Source: Alphaproteobacteria bacterium
GTDB taxonomy: Bacteria; Pseudomonadota; Alphaproteobacteria; UBA7887
Direction of reading: 5' to 3'
DNA: 9,073 nucleotides
NCBI GenBank assembly: GCA_028289725.1
Contig: JANQOH010000134.1
Span: 1 to 9,073, forward strand
Program-made: the position numbers and the translations under genes
Notes under the pieces: model-generated
The model's database searches: none
What the model was told of the DNA's origin: nothing
The model's input: only the letters and a program-made list of their open reading frames with translations
Shown: positions 5,510 through 9,073 of the stretch, piece by piece
Numbering within the stretch: position 1 is the stretch's first letter
Layout of the letters: each line of letters opens with the position of its first letter

Positions 5510-8500
5510 GTGTCGGGTGATGGGGTTCGGCAGAAGCTAGCGGCGATCTTGGCGGCCGATGTCGCGGGTTATTCGCGCTTGATGGCGGATGACGAGCGCG
5601 CGACCATCGCGACGCTCGATGCCTATCGCGCGGTGTTCCAGGAGCAGATCGAGAGCCATGGCGGCCGCGTGGTCGACATGGCGGGGGATTCTGTGCTGGC
5701 CTTGTTCGACAGCGCGACGGGCGCGGTCGAGGCGGCGGTGGCGGTTCAGGCGGCGCTAGCGGAAAAGAACGCGGACCTGCCCGACGCGCGGCGGATGCAG
5801 TTCCGAATCGGCGTCAATTCGGGCGACATTCAGGAGAAATCGGACGGCACGATCTACGGCGACGGCGTCAACGTGGCGGCGCGCCTCGAGTCGTTGGCGA
5901 CACCGGGCGGCGTCATGATTTCCGAATCCGCGCACATGCATGTACGCACTCGCCTCGAAGTCGGGTTCGAAGACGCGGGCGCGCACACGGTGAAAAACAT
6001 CGCCGAGCCAGTGCGGGCATATTGGGTGGTGCAAGCCGGCGCGCCTGCGCCGCGGCAATCCTCGCGAACCCGCAACATCATCGCGGCCACGGTGCCGGCG
6101 AGTGGCGTGCTCTGCTTGGCGGTGTGGTCCTACCTGACGCATGGCGATACCGAGGTGGCTGACCGCACCGACGCACCGTTGTCAGAGAGCACGCTTCCGC
6201 CACTGCCGACTGGACCTTCGATTGCCGTACTGCCATTCGACAATCTTAGTGATGATCCGAATCAAGAGTATTTCGCAGATGGTTTAGCGGAAGACATTCT
6301 CTCGCGATTGGCGGCATTCCGCGACCTTAAGGTGATAGCCCGAAATTCAAGCTTCAAGTTCAAGGGCACTTCAGTGGATGTACGGGAAATCGGTCGCGAT
6401 CTTGGCGCCCAATACGTTCTGGAAGGAAGTGTACGTCGCGACGAGGCGTCAATCCGTGTTTCCGCGCAACTTCTCACCGCCCGCGACGGCGCTCATGTTT
6501 GGAGCGAAACCTACGATCGCGATCTTTCGACGGGAAGTATATTTGCGATCCAAGATGAGATCAGCAAACAAGTCGTGGCGGCTTTAGGCGGAGCAGAAGG
6601 TGAGATTCTTGCGAGTGAGATCAGTCGTATTCAGAGCGTACCGACACAAGATTTGCGTTCCTATGAATGTGTATCGCTTGCAAAGCAATACGCTGTGGCG
6701 GTAACGCCGGAGCTTCACCTGAAGGCGCGCACTTGCTTGGAAGAGGTTGTCGCAAAAGAACCAGACTATGTGGAGGCTCTGGCATGGCTGGGGTCGATGT
6801 ATCTCGAGGAAATGTGGACAGGTTTCAATCCTAGAGAATCCGGCCCATCGTCCTTAGAGGCGGCCTTCGAAGTCCTGATCAGCGCGGTTCAACTGGATTC
6901 CCATCACCAAGCCGCACGGCGCACGCTCTCACAAGCTTACTATTGGTCGGGTGATGCGGATAAGTTCCATGAGGAAGCGCTTAAGGCGATTGATGCCAAT
7001 CCCAACGATGTAGAGACGATTGCGCTTATGGCGCAGTTTATTGGTTATTCCGGGCGATGGGACGAAAGCAAAGCGCTAACAAAACGGTTGCGGGAATTAA
7101 CGGACGACGTCCCCATTTGGCACAACTACACGGAGTACCAGTACCACTACCGTGACAAAAACTTCGGAGGCGCAGCGGCTTCGGCGCGGGCGACACTGGA
7201 GATTGACCATTGGAGTGGGCCGTGGGCCCTTGCTCTTGCATATACCCGTATGGGCGAGAATGAGAAGGCGGTAAATGCGCTTGCCGACGCCCGAGCGATG
7301 GAACCGAACCTGACGGATGACGTTGTGCGTGGTTTGATGGAAGTCTTATTTCTCGACCAGGCCCATATTGCACTAATAATGAAAGGCCATGCGGAACTGA
7401 TGGCCTTGGAAGAAGAGCTGCGCCCCTCCCGCCCAGTCATTGCCGTACTACCGTTTGACAATTTTTCAGGTGATGCCGCGCAAGATTATTTCGCCGATGG
7501 CATCACGGAAAACATCATCGCTCGCCTAGCGAAAGTCTCAAATATTCGAGTCCTTGGACGAAATACGACCTTTCAATTCCGCGGCCAGGCGATCGATACC
7601 CAATCGATCGCAAAAAACCTCGGAGCGGATTATGTCCTAGAAGGCAGCATCCAAAGAGGCGACGATACTCTGCGAGTCACAGCGCAACTCCTAAGTGGCG
7701 ATGACGGCACGCACCTGTGGGCTGAGACCTATGATCGCCAACTTGATGTTTCAAATATCTTCGATATCCAAGACAGCATTACCGAAGTCGTCGTATCGCG
7801 GGTCGGTGGGCCGCTCGGCGAGATATCGAGACACGAATTTAGAGATGTAAGTTCCTATCAGCCGACCCGATTGTCGTCCTATGAGTGTCTTCTGCTTTGG
7901 AATCGCATGTACGTGGAGTTCACGTACCAAAATTATCTCGGCCTCATAGAGTGTTCTGTACGTGCCACAGAAGAAGATCCCAAATACCCGTGGGGCTGGG
8001 CAATAAAGGCAGTTTTAAAAGAGATGGAAGTGGCGGTATGGGCCGAAGTACCCCATGCCGAGGGCCTAAAGGACGCATTTCCCTCAATCGAGACTGCGGT
8101 CAGGCTGGCGCCAGATGAAGGCATTATCCGGGTTTGGTTCGGGCGATTGCTTGTTCTTAGTGGTGATTTGCAGCGTGGCGGCGAGCAGCTTGAAAAGGGT
8201 TTAATGCTGGACCCGAACAACGCTACGCTGCTTGGCGAGGCGGCAGACGTTTATTCGATGATCGGCGACTATGAGCGCGCGGTCCACCTCATGGACAAAA
8301 TGAAGGAACTCAATCCAAATTACTCACCTTGGCTAAATTTTGTATATGCAAAGATGCATGCAGTGAACAAAGATTGGGGAAAAGTAGCGATATCCTTGTT
8401 GGATACACAAATGACAGAGTATTTTTGGATGCACGCGGGTGTCGCCGCCGCCGAGTGCCTAGACGGAAACGTGGAAGCTGGACGTGAGGCGTTCGAGCGC

Positions 8501-8647
8501 GCATTGGAAATCCAACCCAATATTATGGACATATTGTGGCCCGCCGCCGAATTTTGGAACAAGGGGCCGGACGCCGAGCCATGGGTGCAGTTCCATGTAG
8601 AGGGTATCGCTGCATGTGGGTATGAAATTCCGCCAGATCCAAGGTGA
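5510..8647 (+). CDS. Class III cyclase receptor with two TolB-like/TPR modules
   Basis: This is a 1045-residue protein (GTG start; an upstream TTG at 5471 is rejected). The N-terminal cytoplasmic class III cyclase domain spans about 9-172. Metal aspartates are D17 and D60, transition-state residues N121 and R125 (NVAAR), and the purine-selecting pair reads D56 and T114 instead of Lys and Asp. One TM helix lies at about 188-210. The rest is probably periplasmic: a TolB-N-like domain (235-361, beginning near IAVLPFDNLS), a TPR-rich region (about 380-637), a second TolB-N-like domain (641-767, IAVLPFDNFS) and a second TPR-rich region (about 785-1030, for example EAFERALEIQPN). Relatives normally have one such module; here it is duplicated. 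It probably couples an envelope signal or protein contact to cAMP synthesis; the ligand is unknown. GC content falls from about 67% in the cyclase part to 40-50% in much of the sensor part. It appears monocistronic. Confidence 0.9.
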   Translation: MSGDGVRQKLAAILAADVAGYSRLMADDERATIATLDAYRAVFQEQIESHGGRVVDMAGDSVLALFDSATGAVEAAVAVQAALAEKNADLPDARRMQFRIGVNSGDIQEKSDGTIYGDGVNVAARLESLATPGGVMISESAHMHVRTRLEVGFEDAGAHTVKNIAEPVRAYWVVQAGAPAPRQSSRTRNIIAATVPASGVLCLAVWSYLTHGDTEVADRTDAPLSESTLPPLPTGPSIAVLPFDNLSDDPNQEYFADGLAEDILSRLAAFRDLKVIARNSSFKFKGTSVDVREIGRDLGAQYVLEGSVRRDEASIRVSAQLLTARDGAHVWSETYDRDLSTGSIFAIQDEISKQVVAALGGAEGEILASEISRIQSVPTQDLRSYECVSLAKQYAVAVTPELHLKARTCLEEVVAKEPDYVEALAWLGSMYLEEMWTGFNPRESGPSSLEAAFEVLISAVQLDSHHQAARRTLSQAYYWSGDADKFHEEALKAIDANPNDVETIALMAQFIGYSGRWDESKALTKRLRELTDDVPIWHNYTEYQYHYRDKNFGGAAASARATLEIDHWSGPWALALAYTRMGENEKAVNALADARAMEPNLTDDVVRGLMEVLFLDQAHIALIMKGHAELMALEEELRPSRPVIAVLPFDNFSGDAAQDYFADGITENIIARLAKVSNIRVLGRNTTFQFRGQAIDTQSIAKNLGADYVLEGSIQRGDDTLRVTAQLLSGDDGTHLWAETYDRQLDVSNIFDIQDSITEVVVSRVGGPLGEISRHEFRDVSSYQPTRLSSYECLLLWNRMYVEFTYQNYLGLIECSVRATEEDPKYPWGWAIKAVLKEMEVAVWAEVPHAEGLKDAFPSIETAVRLAPDEGIIRVWFGRLLVLSGDLQRGGEQLEKGLMLDPNNATLLGEAADVYSMIGDYERAVHLMDKMKELNPNYSPWLNFVYAKMHAVNKDWGKVAISLLDTQMTEYFWMHAGVAAAECLDGNVEAGREAFERALEIQPNIMDILWPAAEFWNKGPDAEPWVQFHVEGIAACGYEIPPDPR
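6212..6592 (+). repeat. TolB-N-like module, copy 1
   Basis: This encodes the 127 residues of the first IAVLPFDN...QDEI unit in the large cyclase. By hand alignment it is identical to copy 2 (7430-7810) at about 66 of 127 residues with no gaps. Shared landmarks are YFADG, RN-x2-F-x-F-x-G, YVLEGS, AQLL and ETYDR. Confidence 0.8.
7430..7810 (+). repeat. TolB-N-like module, copy 2
   Basis: This second unit begins RPVIAVLPFDN and ends near VVSRVGG. It aligns without gaps to copy 1. The copies have diverged strongly at DNA level, so the duplication is old or the second module was acquired from a paralogous cyclase. Confidence 0.8.
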
Positions 8648-8752
8648 GCGATCTTAAGTCGGCAATGCGGATTCTTTTAGAGCGTCATACTTGTTCAAGC
8701 CGAACAATCAGAATTTTGTTGCAACGATTTTTCGGACAGCTAAGCGCTCGCC
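8648..8752. other. Convergent gap after the large cyclase
   Basis: These 105 bp separate two convergent genes. They are AT-rich at the start and I find no clear stem followed by a T-tract on either strand. Confidence 0.3.
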
Positions 8753-9073
8753 TCACCCCGCCGGCACGTATTGCCTGTACCACGCTATCGTTTCGTGCAT
8801 GACTTCTGAGAACGCGGGGTCGGTGTAGACTTCGTAGTGGCCGTAGCCTTTGAGGGTGACGAGTTTTTTTGGGCTCGCCGGCGGCTTCGTACAGCGCTTC
8901 GGATTCTTCGGGTGGGACCAGGCGGTCCTGGTCGCTGGTGATGAAAAGCGCGGCGCGGGGGGCGATTTTGTCGACCACCCATTCGGGATTGAAGGCGAGG
9001 GTTTCGTCGACATAGTCGAGCGGCAGGGTGCTGACGGCGGCCGGGTTATTCTTGCGTGCAGCGGTCGCGAGAT
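8753..9073 (-). pseudogene. Alpha/beta hydrolase C-terminus, frameshifted, cut by window edge
   Basis: This encodes the C-terminal ~107 residues of an alpha/beta-fold hydrolase (esterase or dienelactone-hydrolase-like); the N-terminal part with the nucleophile lies outside. From the right edge one frame reads through LPLDYVDETLAFNPEWVV and then PRAALFITSDQDRLVPPEES, and on to EALYEAAGEPKK. The sense then continues in another frame as LVTLKGYGHYEVYTDPAF to YVPAG and TGA (8755-8753). The acid residue is probably in SDQDRLVP and the catalytic histidine in GYGH, on opposite sides of the break. The break falls in seven consecutive T (8864-8870, A7 on the coding strand); six would restore one frame. 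It is therefore either a recent one-base insertion or a homopolymer sequencing error. Without the correction the histidine is lost and the unshifted frame runs on to 8685. Confidence 0.8.

Noticed and set aside
1..9073. CRISPR array, tRNA/rRNA genes, insertion sequences or prophage genes
   Set aside because: I found no regularly spaced repeats, no tRNA-like cloverleaf, no transposase or phage motifs and no terminal repeats with target duplications.

Overview
The window looks like a chromosomal stretch of a GC-rich alphaproteobacterium. The support is indirect: strongly G/C-ending codons in most genes, class III cyclases of the cyclase-TM-TPR type that are abundant in Rhizobiales and Rhodospirillales relatives, and no visible phage, plasmid, IS or CRISPR material. 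Taxonomy is inference only.

Layout. On the minus strand at the left edge lie two exported-protein genes: a small secreted protein with a 12-residue internal repeat (354-644) and the start of a bactofilin-like beta-repeat protein cut by the window edge (1-239). A phytanoyl-CoA dioxygenase-family gene (902-1732, +) converges on a membrane-anchored class III nucleotide cyclase (1729-2859, -); their stop codons overlap in one TTAA. Divergent from that cyclase is a GntR/FCD regulator (3089-3787, +). It is followed by a four-histidine-cluster fatty acid hydroxylase/sterol desaturase-family membrane enzyme (3906-4676, +) and an unlisted 58-residue two-TM protein (4708-4884, +). Next come a decayed remnant of a cation diffusion facilitator transporter (5041-5292, +) and a strong imperfect hairpin (5369-5408). 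A 1045-residue class III cyclase receptor follows (5510-8647, +). At the right edge lies the C-terminal part of an alpha/beta hydrolase (8753-9073, -) broken by one extra base in a run of seven A/T.

How the genes relate. Two themes recur. One is lipid or small-molecule oxidation by non-haem iron enzymes (PhyH-like and fatty acid hydroxylase) next to a FadR-type regulator; a shared pathway is only a guess. The other is cyclic-nucleotide signalling by two unrelated-architecture class III cyclases.

The most unusual object is the large cyclase. After a normal N-terminal cyclase domain and one TM helix it carries two tandem copies of a TolB-N-like plus TPR module, about half identical to each other. 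Its base composition drops sharply after the cyclase/TM part, suggesting a chimeric or horizontally acquired sensor half. I see no convincing novel multi-gene system.
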